A program made the translations under genes and the position numbers. The notes under the pieces were generated by a model. The model saw only the letters and a list, made by a program, of their open reading frames with translations, was not told the DNA's origin and searched no databases. Shown piece by piece: positions 1 to 5,790 of a DNA stretch of 5,790 nucleotides. Each line of letters opens with the position of its first letter. The stretch's first letter is position 1. The stretch is from assembly GCA_004296815.1 (NCBI GenBank), contig SCVT01000378.1, positions 1-5,790 on the forward strand. The letters are read 5' to 3'. Source of the stretch: Reyranella sp. (GTDB taxonomy: Bacteria > Pseudomonadota > Alphaproteobacteria > Reyranellales > Reyranellaceae).

Positions 1-1007
1 TCACCGTGTTCCAGCGCACGCCCAACTGGTGCACGCCGCTGCGCAACAGCCGGATCGCGCCCGAGGAGATGGCCGACATCCGCTCGCGCTACGCCGAGAT
101 CTTCGCGCAGTGCCGCGACAACTGGGGCTGCTTCATCCACACCGCGGATCCGCGCCACTCGACCGACGTCACGGAGGCCGAGCGCGAGGCCTTCTTCGAG
201 AAGCTCTATGCGCTGCCGGGCTTCGCCTTCTGGCAGGGCAACTTCCGCGACGTGCTGATGGACCAGGCGGCCAACGACGCGCTGACGGCGTTCGTGGTGA
301 AGAAGATCCGCGCCCGCGTGAAGGACCAGAGGATCGCCGACAAGCTGATCCCGAAGAATCACGGCTACGGCACCCGCCGCGTGCCGCTCGAGAGCGGCTA
401 CTTCGAGGTCTACAACCAGCCCAACGTCGAGCTGGTCGACCTGCGCGAGACGCCGATCGAGCGCATCACGCAGAAGGGCATCAAGACCAGCGACCGCGAG
501 CGCGAATTCGACCTCATCATCTACGCCACCGGCTTCGATGCCATCACCGGCGCCTTCGACCGCATCGACTTCCGGGGCAAGGACGGCGCGAAGCTCAGGG
601 ACAAGTGGGCCGACGGGCCGCACACCTATCTCGGCCTGAACGTGGCGGGCTTCCCCAACATGCTGACCCTGGTGGGGCCGCACAACGCCGCGACCTTCTG
701 CAACCTGCCGCGCTGCATCGAGCAGAACGTCGAGTTCGTCAGCGACCTGCTGGGCTGGATGCGCCAGCACGGCAAGACGCGCATCGAGGCGACGGCTGAA
801 GCCGAGGAGACCTGGACGGCGCATGTCCACGACACCGGCTCGCGCCTGCTGCTGACCAAGGTCGATTCCTGGATGACCGGCGTGAACAAGAACGTCGCCG
901 GCCGCCAGAAGCGCACCTTCATGGCCTATGCCGGCGGCGCGCCGAAGTATCGCCAGAAGTGCGAGGAGATCGCCGCCAACGGCTACGAAGGCTTCGCGCT
1001 GCGCTAG
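1..1007 (+). CDS. Baeyer-Villiger-type flavin monooxygenase, C-terminal part (5' end outside window)
   Basis: This is the last 334 codons of a flavin-containing monooxygenase; the first complete codon is at position 3. The frame is open to the left edge, and the internal GTG at 6 is a valine inside the family motif TVFQRTPNW, so the true start is upstream. That motif normally follows the NADPH-binding Rossmann segment of type I Baeyer-Villiger monooxygenases, so the FAD-binding fold and the family fingerprint are not visible. Further family signatures are YATGFD at 524-539 (FAD-domain closing motif), LVGPHNAATFCNLPRCIEQN (about 670-729) and a C-terminal YAGGAPKYR stretch followed by GYEGF. 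Family members use NADPH, FAD and O2 to convert ketones to esters or lactones, or to oxidise heteroatoms, in the cytosol. The ending resembles the phenylacetone/steroid monooxygenase type, but the substrate cannot be read from this. The stop TAG at 1005-1007 overlaps the stop of the convergent gene. Confidence 0.9.
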   Translation, partial: TVFQRTPNWCTPLRNSRIAPEEMADIRSRYAEIFAQCRDNWGCFIHTADPRHSTDVTEAEREAFFEKLYALPGFAFWQGNFRDVLMDQAANDALTAFVVKKIRARVKDQRIADKLIPKNHGYGTRRVPLESGYFEVYNQPNVELVDLRETPIERITQKGIKTSDREREFDLIIYATGFDAITGAFDRIDFRGKDGAKLRDKWADGPHTYLGLNVAGFPNMLTLVGPHNAATFCNLPRCIEQNVEFVSDLLGWMRQHGKTRIEATAEAEETWTAHVHDTGSRLLLTKVDSWMTGVNKNVAGRQKRTFMAYAGGAPKYRQKCEEIAANGYEGFALR

Positions 1008-2725
1008 CGCGCGCCGCGGATCAGCCGTCCCGGCAGCGCGCCGGTGAACGCGCCGTCGCGATAGGTCGGCTGGCCGGCCACGATCGTGGCGCGATAGCCC
1101 TCGGCCTTCTGCTCCAGCCGCCGTCCGCCGCCCGGCAGGTTGTGCACCGGATGCGGCGCGGCGACCTTGAGCCGGTCCAAGTCGATCACATTGATGTCCG
1201 CCCTGAAGCCGGGCATCAGCCGGCCGCGGTCGCCGAGGCCCACGGCGCGGGCCGGCACGTCGGTGAGCTGCTGCACCGTCCAGGAAAGCGGCAGGCGCTC
1301 GCCCCGGCGGTCGCGCATCCAGTAGGTCAGCGCGTGCGTCGTATAGCTCGCGTCGCAGATCAGCCCGTAATGCGCGCCACCGTCGCCCAGCGCGATCACC
1401 GTGTTGGGATCGCGCAGCATGGACGCCATGTTGGCGTCGGAGCAGTCGGTGTAGTTGGCGCCGGGATGGAACAGGATGGTGCGGCCGTCGCCCTGGACCA
1501 GCAGATCGTAGGCGAGCGCGAGCGGCGTGATGCCGAGCTTGGCGGCGCGCGCGTCCAGCCGCTCCGCAGCCGGCGGCGTGTAGTTCGGCGGATCGCCCAG
1601 CACGAACATGTTCCCGACGCTGCGCATGAACGCGAGCATCTGCGGATTGCGATAGACCGGCTCCTCGGCGAGCAGCCGCGCCTTCATCGCGGGCTCCCGG
1701 AGCCGCGCGAGCTTGGCGGCGAGCGGTAGCCCCTCGACCTCGCGGTAGCTCGGGCAGGTCGAGAAGGGATGGAAAGAGAGCTCCAGCCCGTAGAGCAGCG
1801 CCACCGGCCGTGCCGCGACCTGGCCGCGGATCGGCAGGCCCTCGCGGTTGGCGCGATCGACCTCGCGCAGCAGCGTCTGCCAGCGGCCGGGATAGATCGA
1901 GATGTCGAGCAGGGTGAAGGAGAGCGGCCGGCCCGAGGCCTCGACCAGGCGGCGCAGCATGCCGAACTCGGTCGACCCTTCGGTCGTCGTGTCGGCGAAG
2001 TCGTCGAGCAGCTGGATCACGCCCTTGCCGGCGCGCCGCAGGCCGCGCGCGATCGCCGTCAGCTCCTCCTCGGCGGCGGTGATGGTAGGCGTCAGCGCGC
2101 CCTCCGAGGTGCGGTGGAACAGCGAGCGCGAGGTCGAGAAGCCGAGCGCCCCGGCGTTGACGCCTTCCTCGACCAAGGCGCTCATCGCCGCCAGGTCCTG
2201 CGCCGTCGCGGGCTCGCGCTCGACGCCGCGCTGGCCCATCACGAAGACGCGCAGCGGCGCGTGCGGCACCTGTGTTGCGAAGTCGATGTCGCAGCGGCGG
2301 GCCGCCAGCGCATCGAGATACTCGGGGAAGCTCTGCCAGGTCCACGGCACGCCCTCGCGCATCACCAGCTCGGGGATGTCCTCGACCCCCTCCATGACCT
2401 TGATCAGCGTGTCGCGGTCCTCGGGCCGGCAGGGCGCGAAGCCCACGCCGCAATTGCCCATCAGCACCGTCGTGACGCCATGGCCGGAGGAGGGCGTGAA
2501 GCGCTCGTCCCACGTCGCCTGCCCGTCATAGTGCGTGTGGATGTCGACGAAGCCCGGCGTGACCGCGAGGCCCCTGGCGTCGATCTCCTCGCGACCGGCG
2601 CCGAGGGTCCTGCCGACGGCGGCGATCTTGCCGTCCTGCACCGCGACGTCCGCCTCGCGCGGCTCGGCCCCGCTGCCATCGATCACGGTGCCGTTGCGAA
2701 CGACCAGGTCGAATTGAGTCGCCAT
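1004..2725 (-). CDS. Amidohydrolase of the N-acyl-D-amino-acid deacylase-like group
   Basis: This is a complete 573-residue metal-dependent hydrolase of the amidohydrolase superfamily, probably cytosolic. The ATG at 2725 is chosen because AGGAGG lies 5 bases upstream and the protein then begins with the typical small beta domain (MATQFDLVVRNGTVIDGSG). The open frame runs back to 2962 but would overlap the divergent gene. Visible motifs are the metal-binding HTHYD at residues 63-67, GNCGVGFAP with Cys92, ALGFSTSRS at 193-201, the probable catalytic Asp448 in GDGGAH, and the C-terminal composite beta domain ending in TGALPGRLIRG. The 29-residue spacing from His63 to Cys92 matches, from memory, the His67-Cys96 pair of characterised D-aminoacylase. 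The family cleaves N-acyl-D-amino acids or other cyclic or linear amides; the substrate here is unknown. The two later histidine ligands of classical D-aminoacylase are not recognisable, which points to the D-aspartate/D-glutamate deacylase-like branch. It is a single-gene unit, convergent with the monooxygenase and divergent from the methyltransferase. Confidence 0.88.
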   Translation of the reverse strand: MATQFDLVVRNGTVIDGSGAEPREADVAVQDGKIAAVGRTLGAGREEIDARGLAVTPGFVDIHTHYDGQATWDERFTPSSGHGVTTVLMGNCGVGFAPCRPEDRDTLIKVMEGVEDIPELVMREGVPWTWQSFPEYLDALAARRCDIDFATQVPHAPLRVFVMGQRGVEREPATAQDLAAMSALVEEGVNAGALGFSTSRSLFHRTSEGALTPTITAAEEELTAIARGLRRAGKGVIQLLDDFADTTTEGSTEFGMLRRLVEASGRPLSFTLLDISIYPGRWQTLLREVDRANREGLPIRGQVAARPVALLYGLELSFHPFSTCPSYREVEGLPLAAKLARLREPAMKARLLAEEPVYRNPQMLAFMRSVGNMFVLGDPPNYTPPAAERLDARAAKLGITPLALAYDLLVQGDGRTILFHPGANYTDCSDANMASMLRDPNTVIALGDGGAHYGLICDASYTTHALTYWMRDRRGERLPLSWTVQQLTDVPARAVGLGDRGRLMPGFRADINVIDLDRLKVAAPHPVHNLPGGGRRLEQKAEGYRATIVAGQPTYRDGAFTGALPGRLIRGAR

Positions 2726-2730
2726 GGCTT

Positions 2731-2736
2731 CCTCCT
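2731..2736 (-). promoter_or_regulatory. Shine-Dalgarno of the amidohydrolase gene
   Basis: On the minus strand the sequence reads AGGAGG, then AAGCC, then ATG at 2725. This perfect six-base Shine-Dalgarno with a 5-base spacer decides the start codon against the much longer upstream open frame. Confidence 0.85.
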
Positions 2737-2748
2737 GCGAGAGGCCAA

Positions 2749-2778
2749 GATGTAGAACCGGTTGATCGTCGGTGTCAT
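2749..2778 (-). promoter_or_regulatory. Candidate promoter for the amidohydrolase gene (weak)
   Basis: Reading the minus strand, ATGACA (plus 2773-2778) matches the sigma70 -35 consensus TTGACA at five of six bases. It is followed after 18 bases by TACATC (plus 2749-2754), which matches TATAAT at only three of six. Transcription would begin near 2742 and leave a leader of about 17 bases, just enough to hold the Shine-Dalgarno. The position is right but the -10 is poor, so this is a candidate only. The spacer contains the palindrome AACCGGTT at 2756-2763. Confidence 0.27.
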
Positions 2779-2843
2779 CGGGAGATTCACGGCCGGCGCT
2801 CGCCGTGATAACTTTCGCGTCTGTGCGAGGGGCGGCGGCGGGG

Positions 2844-3743
2844 ATGAGCGCTCGACAAGGGTTTGTGACCAAGCAGGGTCGGCGGAGCCCCTCGCTGGGG
2901 CCGGTATCCGATCTGGAGCGCCATCTGCCTGCAGAGTGGTGGCGCACGCTCTTCACGTCCAACTATCTGCGAACCGACGGCGACGTGGTCGAGAACGCGG
3001 ACAACACAAGCGCCGACGTCGACCGGCTGGTGGCTGCGGCCGGGCTGCGGCCCGGGGACAAGATCCTCGACCTGTGCTGCGGCCAGGGCCGGCATGTCCT
3101 CGAGCTCGCGCGGCGCGGCTACGATCAGGTCACCGGCGTCGACCGGTCGCGCTTCCTGATCAGGCTGGCCCGCCGCCGCGCCAAGACGGCCGGGCTGCCC
3201 GTGGTCTTTCATGAAGGCGATGCCCGTCGCTTCCGCCTCGAGCCGGGAACCTTCGACTGCGTCTGCCTGATGGGAAACTCGTTCGGCTATTTCGAGCACG
3301 CGGCCGACGACAAGGCTGTGCTGACCGCGGCGCGGCGCGCGCTGCGGCCCGGCGGTATCCTGGTCATGGATCTCGCCGACGGCGACTGGATGCGCGAGAA
3401 CCTCGAGATGCGCAGCTGGGAATGGATCGACGACCGGCATTTCGTCGTCCGTGAGCGCTGCCTGTCGGCCGACGGCGACCGCGTGATCTCGCGCGAGCTG
3501 CTGACCCATGTCGAGCAGGGCGTCCTCGTCGACCAGTTCTATGCCGAGCGACTCTATTCAGCCCAGCGCCTCGCCGCGCTCCTCGCCGAAGCGGGCTTCG
3601 AGCGATTCTCGCAGCAGGGCGACATGGAGGCCCAATCCCAGCGCAACCAGGATCTCGGCCTGATGGCGCACCGGATGTTCTACGCCGCGCGCCGTCCGGC
3701 CACGGTCGCCGTCCGGCAGGGCGTCCCCGAGATGTCGGTCTAG
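2844..3743 (+). CDS. Class I SAM-dependent methyltransferase
   Basis: This is a 299-residue cytosolic methyltransferase with a Rossmann-like fold, counted from ATG 2844. Motif I is ILDLCCGQGRH at residues 74-84 (S-adenosylmethionine binding). VTGVDRS at 96-102 holds the acidic residue that normally binds the ribose. EGDARRF follows at about 124-130, then MGNSFGYF at about 143-150, and LRPGG at 167-171 before the strand ILVMDLADGD. The N-terminal WWRTLFTSNYL element and the SFGYF motif are typical of a large family of uncharacterised small-molecule methyltransferases (Methyltransf_25-like); the substrate is unknown. The frame also opens at GTG 2772, but that extension covers the intergenic control region and is Ala/Gly-rich, so ATG 2844 is preferred; GTG 2865 is a less likely third choice. 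The gene ends 3 bases before the ABC exporter gene and in the same frame, so the two are probably co-transcribed and translationally coupled. Confidence 0.88.
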   Translation: MSARQGFVTKQGRRSPSLGPVSDLERHLPAEWWRTLFTSNYLRTDGDVVENADNTSADVDRLVAAAGLRPGDKILDLCCGQGRHVLELARRGYDQVTGVDRSRFLIRLARRRAKTAGLPVVFHEGDARRFRLEPGTFDCVCLMGNSFGYFEHAADDKAVLTAARRALRPGGILVMDLADGDWMRENLEMRSWEWIDDRHFVVRERCLSADGDRVISRELLTHVEQGVLVDQFYAERLYSAQRLAALLAEAGFERFSQQGDMEAQSQRNQDLGLMAHRMFYAARRPATVAVRQGVPEMSV

Positions 3744-3746
3744 GCA

Positions 3747-5790
3747 GTGGACAAGAGCGAGGACACCAAGGAGCAGGTGCCGGGCATGAAGGTCGGCACG
3801 GCGCTGTGGCACATCGTGTCCTACACGGCCCCGTACAAGGGCAGGGTGGCGCTGGTGATCCTGACCCTGGTGATCGACGTCGCCTTCGACACCGCCATGC
3901 CGCTCAGTCTCAAGTTCCTGATCGACAGCGCGATCACGCCGCGCGACGCCGAGATGTTCGCCATCATCATCAGCTGTCTGGTCGGCGCCTTCATCCTCAC
4001 GGCCTGCTCCCAGGTCAGCCGCGACTACCTTTATGGCTGGCTGGGCTCGAAGGTCCTGGGCGATCTCCGCGAGAAGCTGTACGGCCACCTCCAGCGGATG
4101 TCGCCCGGCTTCTTCAGCCGGACCAACTCGGCCGATCTGGTGGCGCGCTTCTCCACCGACCTGTCGGCCGTGGAGAACGCCATCATCCTCGGCATGCCGG
4201 CCGCCATGCTCGCGTTCCTGCAGATCATCATCAGCACGACGATCCTGATCATGCTGGACTGGCGCCTGGCGTTGATCGTCATCCTGGGATTGCCGCTCTG
4301 CCTGATCGGGCCCCATCTGCTGGGACCAAGGGCGACCGCCGCGAGCTACAACCTGCAAAACGAGAACGCCGCTCTCTCCGCCTCTGTGCTGGAGGCCGTG
4401 TCGGCCCATCCGGTGGTGCGGGCCTTCAGCCTGCAGGACTCGCTGCGCAATGCCTTCGTCGGCCAGTCGCGCCGCCTGACCGCGCTTGCCGGCCGCTTCA
4501 TCTTCCTGAGCTACTCCACCGAGCGCGCGCCGAACATCTCGATGCAGCTCTTCAGCCTGGGCGTGATCGGCGGCGGTGGCTGGCTGGCCTACAAGGGTAT
4601 CTTCTCGATCGGCGATCTCGTGGCGTTCAACGCGCTCTATGGGGCCGTCGCCGCCTCCGTCCTCAACCTGACCTCGATCTCCGCCACGCTGCTGCAGGCG
4701 ACCGGCGGCATGCAGCGCATCCAGGAGGTCCTCGTCCAGGCGCCCGAGGTGGTGAGCGACCCGCAGGCCGTCACCCTGCCGTCGCCGTTGAAGACCATCG
4801 ACGTCGAGGGCGTGAACTTCGGCTATCTGCCGGGCCAGACCAACCTGACCGACGTCTCGTATCGCATTCCGGCGGGATGCAGGGCCGCCTTCGTCGGTCC
4901 CAGCGGCAGCGGCAAGAGCACCAACCTCAACCTCGTCCTGCGCTTCTACGATCCCGCCAGCGGACGAGTGTCGATCGACGGGCAGGATCTGCGCGGCGTC
5001 TCCCACCAGTCGCTCTACGACCAGATGGGCGTCGTGTTCCAGGAGAGCTTCCTGTTCAACACGACCATTCGCGAGAACATCCGCATGGGCAAGCCCGGCG
5101 CCAGCGACGCCGAGGTCGAGGCCGCGTCGAAGCTGGCCGAGCTGCACGACATCGTCCTGCAGTTGCCGGACGGCTACGACACGCAGGTCGGCGAGCGCGG
5201 CGCGAAGCTGTCGGGCGGTCAGCGCCAGAGGGTGGCGATCGCCCGGGCGCTGATCCGCAATCCGGGGGTCATCGTCCTCGACGAGGCCACGTCGGCGCTC
5301 GATCCCGCGACCGAGCAGGCGGTCAACCAGACCCTGGAGCGCGTGTCGAAGGGGCGGACGGTGCTGGCCGTCACCCATCGTCTCGAGACCATCACGGGCT
5401 ACGACCTGATCCTGGTGTTCGACCAGGGAAGGCTGGTCGAGCAGGGCACGCACGACGAGCTGCTGCGCCGCAGCGGCCGCTACGCGTCGCTGTGGAACCG
5501 CCAGAGCGGCCTCAGCCTGTCCGACGACGGCACGATGGCCCATATCGAGCCGGCCAGCCTGAAGGCGATCCCGCTCTTCGCGAACGTCGCGCTCGACGAC
5601 ATCGAGAAGATGTACCCGCTGTTCGGCACGGAGCACGTCGCCGCCGGCCAGACGGTGATCCGCCAGGGCGCGCACGGCGACAAGTTCTTCATCATCGTCC
5701 GTGGCAAGGTGTCAGTCGACGTCGAGGCGGAGGGCGCGCCGTCCCGGCAGGTCGCGACCCTGGCCGACGGCGACTTCTTCGGCGAAGATC
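3747..5790 (+). CDS. ABC exporter half-transporter fused to a C-terminal cyclic nucleotide-binding domain (3' end outside window)
   Basis: The 681 complete codons visible encode a type I ABC exporter subunit in the inner membrane. Hydrophobic stretches at about residues 34-58, 70-88, 150-170, 173-193, 265-285 and 289-315 fit the six-helix membrane domain. The coupling region FFSRTNSADLVARFSTD is at 122-138 and VVRAFSLQD follows near 225. The ATPase has an A-loop Tyr360, Walker A GPSGSGKS at 384-391, Q-loop Gln432, signature LSGGQ at 488-492, Walker B with Asp512 and catalytic Glu513, D-loop SALD at 516-519 and H-loop His544, so it should be active. From about residue 603 a cyclic nucleotide-binding-like domain begins (SLKAIPLFANV, GQTVIRQGAHGDKFFIIVRGKV, GDFFGED) and runs off the window. 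There is no N-terminal peptidase domain. The start is uncertain: GTG 3747 directly follows the methyltransferase stop but lacks a clear Shine-Dalgarno; ATG 3786 has AAGGAG 12 bases upstream. The exported substrate is unknown. Confidence 0.93.
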   Translation, partial: MDKSEDTKEQVPGMKVGTALWHIVSYTAPYKGRVALVILTLVIDVAFDTAMPLSLKFLIDSAITPRDAEMFAIIISCLVGAFILTACSQVSRDYLYGWLGSKVLGDLREKLYGHLQRMSPGFFSRTNSADLVARFSTDLSAVENAIILGMPAAMLAFLQIIISTTILIMLDWRLALIVILGLPLCLIGPHLLGPRATAASYNLQNENAALSASVLEAVSAHPVVRAFSLQDSLRNAFVGQSRRLTALAGRFIFLSYSTERAPNISMQLFSLGVIGGGGWLAYKGIFSIGDLVAFNALYGAVAASVLNLTSISATLLQATGGMQRIQEVLVQAPEVVSDPQAVTLPSPLKTIDVEGVNFGYLPGQTNLTDVSYRIPAGCRAAFVGPSGSGKSTNLNLVLRFYDPASGRVSIDGQDLRGVSHQSLYDQMGVVFQESFLFNTTIRENIRMGKPGASDAEVEAASKLAELHDIVLQLPDGYDTQVGERGAKLSGGQRQRVAIARALIRNPGVIVLDEATSALDPATEQAVNQTLERVSKGRTVLAVTHRLETITGYDLILVFDQGRLVEQGTHDELLRRSGRYASLWNRQSGLSLSDDGTMAHIEPASLKAIPLFANVALDDIEKMYPLFGTEHVAAGQTVIRQGAHGDKFFIIVRGKVSVDVEAEGAPSRQVATLADGDFFGED
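5553..5790 (+). other. Cyclic nucleotide-binding-like domain segment within the ABC exporter gene (incomplete)
   Basis: This segment encodes residues from about 603 to the edge. It shows the expected order of the family: a short N-terminal helix with the typical IPLF turn, a second helix (LDDIEKMYPLF), and the beta roll with GQTVIRQG, GDKFFIIVRGKV and the start of the phosphate-binding cassette, GDFFGED. In family members that bind cAMP or cGMP, FGE is followed some ten residues later by an arginine that contacts the cyclic phosphate. That residue lies beyond the window, so ligand binding cannot be judged. The domain is in frame with the ATPase, joined by a linker of roughly 20 residues (NRQSGLSLSDDGTMAHIEP). 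Confidence 0.85.

Larger units (their letters stand above)
2726..2843. other. Divergent intergenic region
   Basis: These 118 bases separate the amidohydrolase and methyltransferase starts and must hold the control signals for both directions. For the plus strand the only promoter-like elements I see are TTCACG at 2786-2791 and GATAAC at 2807-2812. Each matches its sigma70 consensus at four of six bases, but the 15-base spacer is poor. If used, transcription would start near 2820, which would exclude the GTG at 2772 as the methyltransferase start. GAGGGG at 2827-2832 is a possible ribosome binding site for ATG 2844, with an 11-base spacer. I see no small RNA, riboswitch or terminator. Confidence 0.5.

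Noticed and set aside
29..799. Second plus-strand frame of 256 codons within the monooxygenase
   Set aside because: It is an Arg/Ala-rich frame-shifted reading of the monooxygenase and has no motif of its own.
990..1020. GC-rich palindrome at the convergent junction as a bidirectional terminator
   Set aside because: The perfect arm is only 5 bases each side with no loop, the symmetry fails beyond it, and there is no T-run on either strand.
1769..2755. Plus-strand open frame of 328 codons opposite the amidohydrolase, with a similar one at 959-1729
   Set aside because: The translations are rich in Arg, Ala, Gln and His with no domain, and the minus strand has a complete recognisable enzyme. 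These are shadows.
2772..2843. N-terminal extension of the methyltransferase from GTG 2772, which looks faintly like a signal peptide
   Set aside because: The family is cytosolic, no Shine-Dalgarno precedes GTG 2772, and the stretch lies in the divergent control region. ATG 2844 has a possible GAGGGG site. The exact start remains uncertain.
2726..2962. 79-residue N-terminal extension of the amidohydrolase to the ATG at 2962
   Set aside because: It would overlap the divergent methyltransferase and skip a perfect Shine-Dalgarno 5 bases before ATG 2725, where the conserved family N-terminus begins.
3558..5675. Long antisense open frame (705 codons, minus strand) over the 3' part of the methyltransferase and most of the ABC exporter
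   Set aside because: Its product is a low-complexity string rich in His, Arg, Asp, Gln and Ala with no motif, as expected for the antisense shadow of a GC-rich gene. The plus-strand frame carries every ABC motif in order and continues to the window edge without a stop.

Overview
The window is strongly GC-rich, with G or C at most third codon positions, and nearly all of it is coding. Codon bias and gene content (a Baeyer-Villiger type monooxygenase, a D-aminoacylase-like amidohydrolase, an ABC exporter with a cyclic nucleotide-binding domain) suggest a high-GC proteobacterium, most likely an alphaproteobacterium. This is inference; there is no rRNA or other marker to fix the taxon.

Layout, left to right. 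(1) 1-1007, plus strand: the 3' part of a flavin-dependent Baeyer-Villiger-type monooxygenase whose N-terminus lies before the window. (2) 1004-2725, minus strand: a complete 573-residue metal-dependent amidohydrolase of the N-acyl-D-amino-acid deacylase-like group. It converges on the monooxygenase so tightly that both TAG stops share one CTAG. (3) 2726-2843: a short divergent intergenic region with an excellent Shine-Dalgarno for the amidohydrolase, a weak candidate promoter and a G-rich block before the next gene. (4) 2844-3743, plus strand: a class I SAM-dependent methyltransferase. (5) 3747-5790 and beyond, plus strand: a half-transporter of the type I ABC exporter fold (membrane domain, then ATPase) continuing into a cyclic nucleotide-binding-like domain that is cut by the window edge.

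The last gene has no stop codon in the window, so a search for closed reading frames would miss it and instead show a long antisense shadow at 3558-5675. The real gene is on the plus strand: every ABC ATPase motif is in place.

The methyltransferase and the ABC gene almost certainly form an operon, with only 3 bases between stop and start and both in the same frame. A plausible but unproven reading is that a small molecule or lipid is methylated in the cytosol and exported by a transporter whose activity is gated by a nucleotide or other ligand bound at its C-terminal domain. The monooxygenase and amidohydrolase look like separate catabolic genes. Nothing in the sequence ties them to the exporter pair beyond their position.
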